Below, in pieces: positions 18,609 through 29,360 of a stretch of DNA of 64,000 bases. Below the pieces are notes generated by a model. That model was not told the origin of the DNA and ran no database searches. It worked only from the letters and a program-made list of their open reading frames with translations. Source of the stretch: Nakaseomyces glabratus (Eukaryota > Ascomycota > Saccharomycetes > Saccharomycetales > Saccharomycetaceae); NCBI RefSeq assembly GCF_010111755.1, contig NC_088958.1, forward strand, positions 806,001 to 870,000, in the 5' to 3' direction. The position numbers and the translations under genes were made by a program. Within the stretch, counting starts at the first letter, position 1. Every line of letters starts with the position of its first letter.

Positions 18609-20222
18609 TTGGTGCGAATGCTATGTTTGTTTGATATAATTGATTTACCAATTACTTCCCCCCAAAATCCAGCGAGGAATCTTATCTCGTAATATAGATA
18701 GCTGATATTTAAATGATTAGCATAATATTTATCACGCAAGGTACTACTATCGAATACTCCTTGGCACCAAGTCACCTCATCACCTATACGATGACAAAAT
18801 TGACATAACAATATACGCAATGACATGTGATATTAACATTACATACGTTCACACATGACAAGATATCTTGACGTTCCGTAGTAGACTATTTCAGCAATTT
18901 TCTTGCTCCAGCCGGTTTGCCTCTGAGATAGTTTTGAACGAGTTTCAAACCGGACATCGGTCCCCGACCGTTTCTTGTTCTCGGACATCGGATAAACAGC
19001 ACGCAAAAACTGGTACGGTTTTAGCACTTTTTTATCTTTTTTTTGAACTTCATTGCTTGACCGTTTACGAGGGCTCTAAGGAGGGTGTGGGATGCGGCAA
19101 AAAAAAAGATAATGAGGGAATGCGTGGTTTTATATTGAGATTCATGCCATGGATATCAATATGACTCTTAAAGTTTTTATATGGTTTGAGCTCTTGCCCG
19201 CGTCGGGGGTGTAGTTTCGCTTTCGCACCGAAATGCTTATCTTTTGCTTATCTTTCGAGACCATGATACCGCTCATTTGCTGGTGCATAACCCCGGGTCC
19301 CACTCCCACATCCCACTCCCCTCCCCCCATTCCCTTTGTTTTCCGACTAGAGAGTATAAAGTGACGATCACTTAGAACTGCACTGCGTGTATCTCTAAGA
19401 TGCATTGCTTTTTTTACCTTCTTGCGTTGTATCTCTGGTTTTCTCCCTACAAATACCTCTGTGTACAGCAGAACTCGCTCCAGCACCGTCTTGGCACAGG
19501 ATAGGTCAATCTCTTACCTGTAGAAACACTTAAATAAGCGCAGCCTCCCTCTTCCCCCAGTTTCGCCCCAGCGTCCTTCTGTGTATGAGCCTTGTAGGTG
19601 CGACACAATGCATTGAGAGTTGAGAGAAGCCCACGACAATGAAACACACGACAATGAAACACACGTACACGGTCCCCTTGGACTATGACCCATTTCATTT
19701 TATTGCCCCCCCTACACAAGCAGTGCATACACCCGTTGCGGTCAAACCACCGTACCAAGCACTGCCATTTCACCCGAAAAAAGCAATTTTATTGTAACCC
19801 ATCCCATTCCCAGATATCTAGCTTGCCAAAGAATGCACCGCACAAAGATATCTGAACCTAAGCACTCTGCACCTATTCTTAGGAAATATGACACATTTCA
19901 TTTGCAATTTTGGTCCCTTTTTCTTTCTTTTTTGATTCATTTTCCGGGGGGAGCCCTCTAAGTAGCGCCTGGGGGGGTTGGGCCTCGAGGATTTTTGGGC
20001 ACTTTTCTCTTTTGGAAAAAAGTATGAAAATTTTTGAACTTGATCTACCTCGACCCTCTTCTGCTTAATTGTGCAAGTGATGCCCTGTGATAAAAGCTTT
20101 GAATTGGCAAAAAATTGTAATTACAAGCTAAGTTGCACTCTTTAACACATATATATATGTACATGGCCTAGGAATTGAATTAAATAGTATCTTGATCCTG
20201 TAGAGCCTAAACCAGCAAAGTA
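18609..20222. other. Large divergent promoter between HEM12 and the permease gene
   Basis: This 1.6 kb gap contains two identical CGGACATCGG sites (listed separately). It also has C-rich stretches at about 19296-19335, a 15-bp tandem duplication (ACGACAATGAAACAC at 19633 and 19648), a 7-G run near 19973 and a TATA-like TATATATATG at about 20149-20158. No ORF with family features was found. Its size suits a heavily regulated amino-acid permease promoter. Confidence 0.55.
18951..18991 (+). promoter_or_regulatory. Pair of identical CGG-N4-CGG sites
   Basis: CGGACATCGG occurs at 18951-18960 and again at 18982-18991, 31 bp apart (about three helical turns). Direct CGG repeats are typical targets of zinc-cluster (Zn2Cys6) activators. 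The pair is about 345-385 bp upstream of HEM12 and 1.2 kb upstream of the permease gene, so HEM12 is the nearer target. The binding factor is unknown. Confidence 0.45.
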
Positions 20223-22061
20223 ATGAACTCTAACGATCTATTGTCCGAGGTTAAAGTGTCTTCTTCGGAAGACTCTCAAATCCTCTCCAAGAGTAACGAC
20301 TATGTACACGAACAGAACCATATCATAGAAGGTGACTACGATGATGACGATAAGTCGTCGTCATCGCATAACCTGAGGTCTAGGTTCGATGTTCAAGTCA
20401 AGAACAGACACTTACAGGGATTCATCGATTCTTTCAAGAGGGCCGACGACTCTCCAGACCACAATGACCTCGAGAAGACCACCACCGCACACCAGGAGCA
20501 GAAGAAGACCATGAAGTCCAGGCACGTCATCATGATGTCCCTGGGTACCGGTATCGGTACGGGTCTGTTGGTCTCCAACGGTAAAGGTCTGTCCCTGGCT
20601 GGTCCCGCCTCTTTGGTCATCGCATATGGTCTCGTCTCCTTCGTCACTTACTTCATGATCCAGGCAGCCGGTGAGATGGCTGTTACTTACCCAACTCTGC
20701 CCGGTTCCTTCAACGCTTACACTTCCTTCTTCATCTCAAAGCCCTTCGGTTTCGCTACAACTTGGCTGTTCTGCATCCAGTGGCTCACCGTGCTGCCTTT
20801 GGAATTGATCACAGCAGCTATGACCATCAAGTACTGGAACACCTCCATCGACCCAGACGTCTTCGTCATTATCTTCTACGTGTTCCTGATGTTCATCCAC
20901 TTCTTCGGTGTGCAGGCCTATGGTGAAACAGAATTCATCTTCAACGCTTGCAAAATCCTCATGATCGGTGGCTTCATCATCTTCGCTATCGTCGTCAACT
21001 GCGGTGGTGCCGGTAAGGACGGCTACATCGGTGGCAAGTACTGGCACGACCCAGGTGCCTTCGCATCCTCAAACGGCGCATCCAGATTCAAAGGTATCTG
21101 CTACAACTTGGTCAACGCATACTTCTCCTACGGTGGTAACGAACTGTTCGTCTTGTCCGTGAATGACCAGAAGAACCCAAGAAAGTCCACCCCAGCAGCA
21201 GCCAAGAGTAACGTCTACCGTATCGTGGTCATCTACTTACTAACAATGATCTTGATCGGTTTCGTTGTCCCACACAACAGCTCTGAACTGCTAGGTGCCA
21301 GCGGCGGTAACGGCTTGCACGCATCCCCATACGTCTTGGCAGCCTCCATTCACGGTATCAAAGTCGTCCCACATATCATCAACGCAGTCATCTTGATCGC
21401 ATTGATCTCAGTGGCCAACTCCTCCTTATACGCCGGCCCTAGATTACTGAGCTCCTTGGCTCAACAGGGCTACGCCCCAAGGTTCTTGAGTTACGTCGAC
21501 AGAAGAGGCAGACCTTTGACCGCTTTGCTACTTTCCGCTTTGGTCGGTGTCATCGGTTTCGCAGCTACCTCCCCAAGAGAAGAAGAAGTCTTTACGTGGC
21601 TCGCTGCCATCTCAGGTTTAAGTGAACTGTTCACATGGACCTCCATTATGTTCTCACACATTAGATTCAGAAGAGCAATGAAGTTGCAAAACAAATCGCT
21701 AGACACATTGGGATACAAAGCTAACACTGGCCTGTGGGGTTCTTACTTCGGTGTAGGTTTCAATATCCTTGTGTTTGCTGCTCAATTCTGGGTCGCCCTA
21801 TCTCCACCAAACTCCGGTGGTAAATGTGATGCCAACTCCTTCTTCGCAAGTTACCTAGCCATGCCAATTTGGTTGGTGTTCTATTTCGGCTACATGTGCT
21901 GGTACAAGGACTTCACTGTCTTGACTGATTTGAATCAAGTGGACTTGGATAACCACAGAAAAGTTTATGACCCAGAATTCTTGAGACAGGAAGACCTGGA
22001 AAACAAAGAAAGATTGAGAAACTCATCGTTCTTGGTGAAAATCTATGAGTTCTGGTGTTAA
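20223..22061 (+). CDS. BAP3: Amino-acid permease, BAP2/BAP3 type
   Basis: This 612-residue member of the yeast amino-acid transporter family has a hydrophilic N-terminal tail (about 95 residues, lysine-containing, suited to ubiquitin-driven turnover). Twelve predicted membrane segments follow. The entry motif [15 protein letters not shown] near residue 105 opens TM1. The C-terminus ends in Phe-Trp-Cys, the palmitoylation signal of this plasma-membrane family. It takes up branched-chain and other amino acids in S. cerevisiae. BAP3 is chosen over BAP2/TAT1 because it lies between HEM12 (YDR047W) and RPC11 (YDR045C). Synonymous positions are rich in C, suggesting high expression. Confidence 0.88.
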   Translation: MNSNDLLSEVKVSSSEDSQILSKSNDYVHEQNHIIEGDYDDDDKSSSSHNLRSRFDVQVKNRHLQGFIDSFKRADDSPDHNDLEKTTTAHQEQKKTMKSRHVIMMSLGTGIGTGLLVSNGKGLSLAGPASLVIAYGLVSFVTYFMIQAAGEMAVTYPTLPGSFNAYTSFFISKPFGFATTWLFCIQWLTVLPLELITAAMTIKYWNTSIDPDVFVIIFYVFLMFIHFFGVQAYGETEFIFNACKILMIGGFIIFAIVVNCGGAGKDGYIGGKYWHDPGAFASSNGASRFKGICYNLVNAYFSYGGNELFVLSVNDQKNPRKSTPAAAKSNVYRIVVIYLLTMILIGFVVPHNSSELLGASGGNGLHASPYVLAASIHGIKVVPHIINAVILIALISVANSSLYAGPRLLSSLAQQGYAPRFLSYVDRRGRPLTALLLSALVGVIGFAATSPREEEVFTWLAAISGLSELFTWTSIMFSHIRFRRAMKLQNKSLDTLGYKANTGLWGSYFGVGFNILVFAAQFWVALSPPNSGGKCDANSFFASYLAMPIWLVFYFGYMCWYKDFTVLTDLNQVDLDNHRKVYDPEFLRQEDLENKERLRNSSFLVKIYEFWC

Positions 22062-22825
22062 AACACTTTTTTCTAACGCCCGCTACTTTTTCACGCTATT
22101 CATGTCGTCACAGAATTTCCAGTCATAATATATTTGCATAATATTTTCTTCTGAAGAGCATAGTTTCCATTACGCATTTTTTGTATTGAACTCCATTTAA
22201 ATTAAAACTAATCAACAATACAAAAAAAATAAAACAATAAAAAAACACAATGGTTTTCTGAAAATGTAATACTTATGCTTTATCAATTATTATTATTAGA
22301 GAGTTCGCCGGCAACAATTGTAATAATAATTTTATCCCTCTTTGCCTTTTTATTTTAATACTTCTGTACATTGTTCCCAGCTTTTTCGTTTCATTTTCCC
22401 CTGCAATACATAATAACTGCATTTAAGTAATAATATTATCGAATAATTTAATTAATTTGCTAATCTTTTCTACACAGTTTTTGTTTTATTATGTGACTAA
22501 TTGTGTTCTCGAAGCCATACTACTGCAACAACACACTTTGTCATTTAGCATTGTATAAACCTGCGCCGGGTAAACTTTGAAAAAAAAAATTCCACAATAT
22601 TTGATCCATCCGATGAGCTGCTCATCACGAAGCTCATCGGGCATAATAGCATTACTGTCTTGCTGTATACATTCGATATGTTAGCTTCAAGTCGGTATTA
22701 TGATCCCCTAGTATTTCGTATAATTCAGTTTAATCTGTGGCCAAATATAGTGGCTAAGTGAATCATAACATTAGGTCTACCACACTAAAAGCAAAACAAA
22801 ACAAAATACTAGATACTAGTTGAGT
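22062..22825. other. RPC11 upstream region and permease 3' end
   Basis: This 764 bp AT-rich gap carries a 10-bp inverted repeat of the PAC motif at 22610-22640 and an adjacent A-rich RRPE-like stretch. No gene was found. Confidence 0.55.
22577..22640. promoter_or_regulatory. RRPE-like stretch plus palindromic PAC cluster upstream of RPC11
   Basis: CCGATGAGCT (22610-22619) and its exact reverse complement AGCTCATCGG (22631-22640) flank a third CTCATC core (22621-22626). An RRPE-like TTTGAAAAAAAAAATTCC begins at about 22576. The cluster is about 185-215 bp upstream of the RPC11 ATG. PAC was named for promoters of RNA polymerase A and C (I and III) subunits, so this is an apt place for it. Confidence 0.75.
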
Positions 22826-23158
22826 ATGCTTTCGTTTTGTCCCTTATGCAATAACATGCTGCTGGTTGCAACATCAGATAATGGTGTATATAATCTAAGT
22901 TGTCGATCTTGTCCCTATGAATTTCCAATAGAAAGTATCGAGATATATGACAGGAAGAAGCTACCAAGAAAAGAAGTCGATGATGTGTTAGGTGGTGGTT
23001 GGGATAATGTTGACCAGACAAAAGTACAATGTCCGAATTACGATACGTGTGGTGGTGAAAGTGCATATTTCTTCCAGTTACAAATTAGATCGGCGGATGA
23101 GCCAATGACAACATTCTATAAGTGTGTCAACTGTGCTCATAGATGGAAGGAAAACTAA
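22826..23158 (+). CDS. RPC11: RNA polymerase III subunit Rpc11 (C11)
   Basis: The ATG at 22826 gives 110 residues, exactly the S. cerevisiae length; the frame is open six bases further but starts there with TTG. The N-terminal zinc ribbon has C5/C8 and C26/C29. The C-terminal TFIIS-like ribbon holds the acidic hairpin RSADEPMTTFYKC with catalytic Asp-Glu. By family knowledge Rpc11 gives Pol III its RNA-cleavage activity and is needed for termination and reinitiation. The upstream PAC cluster fits its role. Confidence 0.98.
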   Translation: MLSFCPLCNNMLLVATSDNGVYNLSCRSCPYEFPIESIEIYDRKKLPRKEVDDVLGGGWDNVDQTKVQCPNYDTCGGESAYFFQLQIRSADEPMTTFYKCVNCAHRWKEN

Positions 23159-23415
23159 ACAGCATATGGTTCTATTCCTCCTCATATTCATAAATTGGCA
23201 TACCGTATTGATATCCATTTAGTTGACAGCAAAGGAAGCTTTATTTGGACGTATGAATATTTAAAAATGAAAGATTCATTTCGAAGCTGACATCATCCTT
23301 ACCTAAAAAAATTGTACAATAATATCTACACATTTTATGATCAAGTCATATTTAAACGAACCTTAGTACTATTTAGTATTGACTTAACAAATAAAAGCAT
23401 CGCCTATAATATATG

Positions 23416-26400
23416 CTAGGTATATATATTTATATATCCCTCCTCGTCAGTTAATAACATGTATGGTTTATTTTTCAACTGAAACACATTTACAGTCATT
23501 ACCCTGCTGCTGGTATAGTTAGAATTGTTTACTTCTTTTTGATAATTATGCTTTTGCAAGGACATAGTCAATGATGCAGTCACTTGTAGTACAGAAAATG
23601 AATGTAATTCCACTTTAGAGCCAGCAAAAGTAGAAGACTTTTCTGGATTTCGAGTATCCAAAATATGCAACAATCGGCCAATGTCGTCCATGTACAACAC
23701 CTTATTATTGAAAATTTGAACAATGGGCTTGATATTTGAATTATTCTTCTCAAAAGCAAGCTTATCCAGCTTGTCAGCATCAATAACATTAAAACTATCC
23801 AGGGAAGGCTGCTCATTTGATCTGACAAACACATGCTTGCAGCTAAGTTTTTCTATATTCCATAAAGTAAAAAATGCGCTATCAACACCTCCACAAACTA
23901 CCAAGAGAGATTTGTTCTCTTGTTCCATAATCGCCAATTTGTTAATAGGCAGTGATTCTCCAAATGTCCACGCTCTTATCTGCACAAAATATCTTGCATC
24001 CCACATTTCAATTATACCTGATACTGTGCCAAAAAACAAGAGGTTATTTTTATCATCTAAAACCATAGATATAGTACAGCCATAATCAGCATTCAGTTCT
24101 AGTTTTTCAATAACTTTCATGGTTCTTATGTCAAACAAGTAAACATTGGAGTAATTGGACAGCACAACTAATTGAAATTGGTCATTATTTGGACAGCATT
24201 CTATCTGGATGGGGTATTCCGAAGAATTCTCTCCAATTAAGTTTAGTGAACGAATGCATATAAGCTCTTGAAGGTTTTTCGCCTTTCCATTTTTCGATAG
24301 AGAGATCCTAAATATCAAAATTTCACTAGATTTTAGGCCCACACAAAAAGAGTCATATCCAGACAGGCCCTTAATACAAGTAATCTCAGCAGAGCATTCA
24401 TAGTATAGTGGCCTTGTGATAGACTTTTCATTTGCTAGCCTATCTATATCCCACACAGTCAATGCACCTTGGTCTGAACCATAAATCATGAAAGATTTCG
24501 TTCCTAAAAGGACTTCTGATTGCAATAGCGTTCCATCAAAAATCTGAGGGTATGATCTTACAAACTTTCCATGTAAATTAATAACATCGGCTTCAGCAGT
24601 TGTGTTTTCCGAAACAAATCCAAACTCCTTGTATTCTTTCAAGGATGGCAAAATATTTAATTGCTTCAAATATTTTTCTATAATTTTATCTTGACCTTCA
24701 TAACTACTCTTGACAATAAAATTCGCTGGCTGATTCCTAGCGGATAAGTGTGCATGTCCTTCACTGTGATTGTTTGTTGGCTCTAATTGCACATATATAT
24801 TCTTCAGGTTTGATAATGTGGTTGGAATTCTTGGAGTTTTGAAAATGAGAGAGCCTTTCATTTCGATAACCTTAGAATGATTATCAGTAAATGTATTAGA
24901 TTCAGATTCTTTAATGCTATTAGTGTTTGTTACATCGAGATCATTAAATGTGAGAGTTTCGGGATGTAAAAATTCTATGTCAAAAAACACTGTATTCGGC
25001 ATGACATTTTCAATTGAGAAATTACTAGGTGTCAGACTTAGCTTTGATACAATACTGGTTACTGTTTCTGGTTTCTTTGATGATGATCTGCTGCTGCGTA
25101 CAACGTATTCTCTTAAGGCTACAATCTTCCACAATTCATTGTCTGTTAATCCTGAGTTTTTAAATTTATCTATCCAAAACTTATCTTCAAGTGTTAGGGG
25201 AATGTTTTCGTTTTCATTTGTATGTAAGTGAATATTAGATTCCACTTTCATTGTTTTTAAACCATAATTCTCCTTCACATATCTCTTGTCGACAAAATTT
25301 ATCGTCGAGTTGCCGAATGCATCTACATAGTTTGTAGTAACTCTTTGCCAAAAGAATGTTTTCTTGGATCTATTATTCCAGCTTCTTAATAGGTTGTAAG
25401 TATTTCGAGAAACTGGCAATTTTGCGCAGCTTATTAGCATATCACCAGTAAAATCAACATCAAAATCAAAAAAAGGTCTCAATACGGGATATAGCACACA
25501 GTAAACTTCTGCTTTACTCATTTGGTTAATACATTCAACTAGGGTGGTTAGAACAAAATTTCTTATCCAGCTATTTGGGTGTAATATCAATGGAGATAAA
25601 AATTTTGTAATATCATAAAAATACTTTTTATTAACGAATCTAGTTTTTAGAAGGTCTTTCAAATTTTTTAAAACGCTTACCACTACTAATTCTTCTTCAT
25701 CAGTTATCGTTTGTATTATTAATGGAAGAATATATTGCTCCATAGTGATCGGACCAAGAAGTATTGCGATTCCTGAAATACACTCTACTAAATACATTCT
25801 CAGCGCTGGATCTCTATCATTCAAGTATGTTATTAGATGACTTAGAATAACGTCGTTTGTTTTTTCTCTTCCAAAGTATTTACACAGTGGGAGAATATTT
25901 TTCAGAAGTGCGACCTTAACACTGATTTCAGGATCAGTTAGTATTGATACTGTCAAGTCTTCAAATAACTGCTGTAATTTACGGGAGTACTTTCTTATTA
26001 CTTCGATACTTTCAAAATCATGAACAATATTTGGAATTGTTGATGACTGCATTGTGTGACAATATTCTTGAAAAAGATTTGCTTTTAATGCTAGATCACT
26101 TAAGTTACTGGCTATTGCAACCCTAACTAAACTCTCTTCTTGTCCATTCTGAAGCAAAGCTTGTACACGAGGAAGTAAGTAATCAACAAAAATATTTTCG
26201 TTTAGTTGATTTGGATGTTTCACTTCCTTTATGAGTGTAGTTACACAATTCATTGCCATAACTTTAACTCTAGTAGAGTCATCTTCTAGAGCAGCTACAA
26301 GATATGGCAATGTCCGGTCTAATTTTGTATCATCTAACACAAACAATGAAAAGGCTAAAATTAATTGTAAAGCTTTGACTTTATTTTCTGGAAACTGGAG

Positions 26401-27648
26401 ATTTCTGAATTCCTTGCACAAGAACACTAAAATTATTAATGAAACTTCATTCTGTATTGACGCGGTAATTTTATCTGTTTCATAATTTTCCAATCTTAAA
26501 AGTTTATCTGATACTCTCAAAAAACTGTCTTTTGTATTATAGTTCATATCCTCTTGATCTAATACGGGAAGTTTCAGACTTTTACATATTCTCCCAAAGT
26601 CGCAATAAATTTTTATCAATATTTCGTCTATACTTCCTAAATGATCTTGTAGCGTGGTGTTGACCTCAATTTGATCAGCACAAGGAACACTGGTGCCTAG
26701 GGTTACCAAAGTTTTACAGTAATCATATAAAAAATCATAAAACGTGTCTGGAAAATAGATTGTTCTATATTTCTCTAGTAGTTCGTGTGCTGATAGTCTC
26801 TTCTTGGGGTCCACTTGCAACATATCCTGAAGTATATCTTTGAGTACAGGTGAACTTTTCGATATAGTTTGGGGAAGAATGTCATTCAAAGTATAATCAC
26901 CACTTTTGTATTTGAACAATTGAGACAAATTGAAAAGCGCTGCTCCATCTAGATACAGCTCCGCTATACAGCATCCGAGACTGAATATGTCCATTTCCTT
27001 TGTTGCTTGATGTACCCCATCACCTGAAGCCTTAGCGGAATCAAACTTTTCTGGTGCCAGGTAGCAAGCTCTTCTTTTTGAAGTATCAAAATAAAATGAA
27101 AACTCGCCAGGGTTATCATCTGGAATGTATGCCGGTTTTATATTAGAGCAAAAATCAGAGAGCACCACCCAATCCCAGCTTGTTAATAACAGATTCTCGG
27201 TTTTAATGTCACCATGGATTACATCGAGATCATGTATATCTTTCAATGCCTGTAGCAACTGGAACACAACAAATTTGGTCTCAATCTCAGTGAAATAAGG
27301 TCTGGTACTTAGTCTATCATATAAATTTGTCTTCAAATGTTGTCGTACTAGGTACCCACATCTTGTAGATTCAAATATTTTGCTATAGTTCAACACATTG
27401 GGTAATGCACTAAGTAATACTGCTTCTCTTTTCAATCTCTGTATGATTTTCTCTAATGAACTGTCTTCCTTGGGCTTTATAAACACTTTAACAACTATTT
27501 CACCATTAGGATCCAGGGCCTTACATGTCTTCAGAAAGCGTGAGTTGTTTAATTGAGACACATAATGAGTTTCATCTAATATATCGATGTATGAGAAGAT
27601 ACCAATCGATGGTGCTGTCTGTGCCAGCAAAGACAACTGTCCACCCAT
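23416..27648 (-). CDS. VPS15: Vps15, regulatory kinase-like subunit of the Vps34 PI3-kinase complexes
   Basis: The ATG at 27648 gives 1410 residues starting MGGQLSLLAQ, with Gly2 available for myristoylation as in S. cerevisiae; the upstream frame has no ATG. An N-terminal kinase-like domain spans about 25-305, with Lys54, the HGDIKTEN loop at 145-152 and DFC in place of the usual DFG at 165-167. HEAT-type helical repeats fill about 400-760 and WD40 repeats about 1060-1410. Vps15 anchors Vps34 to membranes for autophagy and vacuolar sorting. The DFG variant is a known trait of the family, not damage. The order VPS15-YBR096W-RXT2-PBY1 matches YBR097W-YBR094W. Confidence 0.96.
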   Translation of the reverse strand: MGGQLSLLAQTAPSIGIFSYIDILDETHYVSQLNNSRFLKTCKALDPNGEIVVKVFIKPKEDSSLEKIIQRLKREAVLLSALPNVLNYSKIFESTRCGYLVRQHLKTNLYDRLSTRPYFTEIETKFVVFQLLQALKDIHDLDVIHGDIKTENLLLTSWDWVVLSDFCSNIKPAYIPDDNPGEFSFYFDTSKRRACYLAPEKFDSAKASGDGVHQATKEMDIFSLGCCIAELYLDGAALFNLSQLFKYKSGDYTLNDILPQTISKSSPVLKDILQDMLQVDPKKRLSAHELLEKYRTIYFPDTFYDFLYDYCKTLVTLGTSVPCADQIEVNTTLQDHLGSIDEILIKIYCDFGRICKSLKLPVLDQEDMNYNTKDSFLRVSDKLLRLENYETDKITASIQNEVSLIILVFLCKEFRNLQFPENKVKALQLILAFSLFVLDDTKLDRTLPYLVAALEDDSTRVKVMAMNCVTTLIKEVKHPNQLNENIFVDYLLPRVQALLQNGQEESLVRVAIASNLSDLALKANLFQEYCHTMQSSTIPNIVHDFESIEVIRKYSRKLQQLFEDLTVSILTDPEISVKVALLKNILPLCKYFGREKTNDVILSHLITYLNDRDPALRMYLVECISGIAILLGPITMEQYILPLIIQTITDEEELVVVSVLKNLKDLLKTRFVNKKYFYDITKFLSPLILHPNSWIRNFVLTTLVECINQMSKAEVYCVLYPVLRPFFDFDVDFTGDMLISCAKLPVSRNTYNLLRSWNNRSKKTFFWQRVTTNYVDAFGNSTINFVDKRYVKENYGLKTMKVESNIHLHTNENENIPLTLEDKFWIDKFKNSGLTDNELWKIVALREYVVRSSRSSSKKPETVTSIVSKLSLTPSNFSIENVMPNTVFFDIEFLHPETLTFNDLDVTNTNSIKESESNTFTDNHSKVIEMKGSLIFKTPRIPTTLSNLKNIYVQLEPTNNHSEGHAHLSARNQPANFIVKSSYEGQDKIIEKYLKQLNILPSLKEYKEFGFVSENTTAEADVINLHGKFVRSYPQIFDGTLLQSEVLLGTKSFMIYGSDQGALTVWDIDRLANEKSITRPLYYECSAEITCIKGLSGYDSFCVGLKSSEILIFRISLSKNGKAKNLQELICIRSLNLIGENSSEYPIQIECCPNNDQFQLVVLSNYSNVYLFDIRTMKVIEKLELNADYGCTISMVLDDKNNLLFFGTVSGIIEMWDARYFVQIRAWTFGESLPINKLAIMEQENKSLLVVCGGVDSAFFTLWNIEKLSCKHVFVRSNEQPSLDSFNVIDADKLDKLAFEKNNSNIKPIVQIFNNKVLYMDDIGRLLHILDTRNPEKSSTFAGSKVELHSFSVLQVTASLTMSLQKHNYQKEVNNSNYTSSRVMTVNVFQLKNKPYMLLTDEEGYINIYT

Positions 27649-27999
27649 CACTTCCAATTTTTGGCCTACACACTATATGAGTTGATGTTTACCTTGTTGT
27701 GATAGAACTTCTACTTATAGGAAACAATGCCATGCTTTGTGCTTCTTATTCAGTTTTAAAGGGTTATTGTGTGAAATTTTGTTGACGTTTGTTGTTATAG
27801 CGGGAAAATACAGTAAGATGGGCATCGCATTAAACAACGATGGGTAGATGTAATGCCATAGAATGTTTAAGTAATGGTTCTATTTAATAATATACAATAA
27901 GACTTGTTGTTGTTGAACAAATATATACTGCATGGGTTTGCGCATACTAGTTGAAGGTGTAAACCAACAACTCATATCATGGGAATGGCAATAACCTTC
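27649..27999. other. VPS15 upstream region and 3' end of the YBR096W-like gene
   Basis: This 351 bp gap between tandem minus-strand genes is AT-rich. No gene or clear site was seen. Confidence 0.5.
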
Positions 28000-28680
28000 T
28001 TATATTCTGAAATATTCATGATCTAATTGCTCAATTGGAGATGTTTCATGAAAGCCAGATTGTTTTGTCAGGATCTCTAGATTTCTGGCAGAGATCTTCT
28101 CCACTTCTTCGTTATATAGACCACAGAATTCCAGAGCCTCGCTTGGTGGAATTGTCTTTCTCCCATCTTTCAAGACATACTTAGTTAAGGACAAAGAGCA
28201 TAGGTTCTTACCATTGTTTGTTGTGAACTTACTCATGACATATATCCACTTATTATCCCAGCATAGGATGGATGACTTCACTGCATACTTTTGGAATGGT
28301 TTGATCTCTTTCAAGAAATTGGTAAAAACATTAGCGACAGGGACGTAAGGCCATTTCTTAGCGTTAATAAACAATTTTTGGAAGATCTTAGTCATCAAAT
28401 CACCTCTAGATATGTCTAATTCCTCGAAGTAAGTGCTGTTACTTTTGTGGAAATAAAAATCACACTCAAAAGGGGACGCATAAGTATCTAATTCAGCATA
28501 GGCAAAGCATCCATACTTGTTAGACTGAAGTTTCTTGATAATTGCAGTATCTTTACCAAAGAAGTATGGGCTAATGATGTTCCCAAAAGTGTAGTAATAG
28601 AACCTGAAGAAATAAGCACCTGGAAGTGACTTAAAGGAAGAAACAAGGTATATTATGAACAATATAGCCAAAATACCCAT
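28000..28680 (-). CDS. Membrane-anchored hot-dog fold protein, YBR096W/THEM6-like
   Basis: This 226-residue protein has an N-terminal hydrophobic segment (residues about 1-25, MGILAILFIIYLVSS) acting as a signal anchor. A thioesterase-like hot-dog domain follows, with the hallmark FECDFYFHKSNSTYFEELD near residue 72-90, comparable to the conserved D/H-x-N-N-x-R/T-Y-helix of THEM6 proteins. S. cerevisiae YBR096W is ER-localised and has no proven activity. Position between VPS15 and RXT2 supports orthology. A thioesterase activity is only inferred from the fold. Confidence 0.8.
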   Translation of the reverse strand: MGILAILFIIYLVSSFKSLPGAYFFRFYYYTFGNIISPYFFGKDTAIIKKLQSNKYGCFAYAELDTYASPFECDFYFHKSNSTYFEELDISRGDLMTKIFQKLFINAKKWPYVPVANVFTNFLKEIKPFQKYAVKSSILCWDNKWIYVMSKFTTNNGKNLCSLSLTKYVLKDGRKTIPPSEALEFCGLYNEEVEKISARNLEILTKQSGFHETSPIEQLDHEYFRI

Positions 28681-29360
28681 CTTTATTCGCTAATAGTATT
28701 TGATCGGCCTAGTAACTGTATATGAGATACTTCACCAAATATAGATGGCATATATTTATACCAATTGAATCACCAACGGATGAGCAATTGGATTAGACAA
28801 TTGATCTATTTCGGTGTAGTAAGTGGTGGTGTTATACCCGATGCATTATCGCGTCCGCAGTGATGGCAACATGAGTATAGCTATTCTGCACTCACAGTAG
28901 CAAATTCAAGAATTAATCGGCATATATATACTTAGTAAAACACATCTATTTTGGTACTGAACTACTGAAAATGATCGATTAAGCTTGGGACACAAGTTAT
29001 GAAACTATAGGATCTCACAATAAACTTGCTTTAATACCTTTAGCAAGATTAACTCGTTTTATACGTGTAACAGTTTTAGGATTCCATGTCAGCTTGAACT
29101 CTAACAGGAATACTGCTCATCTAGCACAACAATAGCCTTACAATACCCTTGAACAGTAATACATGAACGTTTTCATGGTGTATTGCCAACAAATTTATAA
29201 ACTGGATGCATAAGCGGGATAGAGATTTCCTGTAATACCTAGCTTTCTAAATCCTGAAAAGAATTAGTGGGCACACGACGACGACAACAACAGCTAGTCC
29301 CAATCAAGAAACAGTGGGCGGAACTAATAATCGAATCAGAATATCAATTAACATTTCAGC
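28681..29360. other. Divergent promoter between the YBR096W-like gene and RXT2
   Basis: This 680 bp gap is AT-rich with no gene. An ACGGATGAG stretch at about 28776 resembles PAC but has an extra base and is not called. Confidence 0.5.

Noticed and set aside
28770..28790. PAC-like ACGGATGAGC upstream of the YBR096W-like gene
   Set aside because: Has CGGATGAG rather than CGATGAG, so the core does not match.
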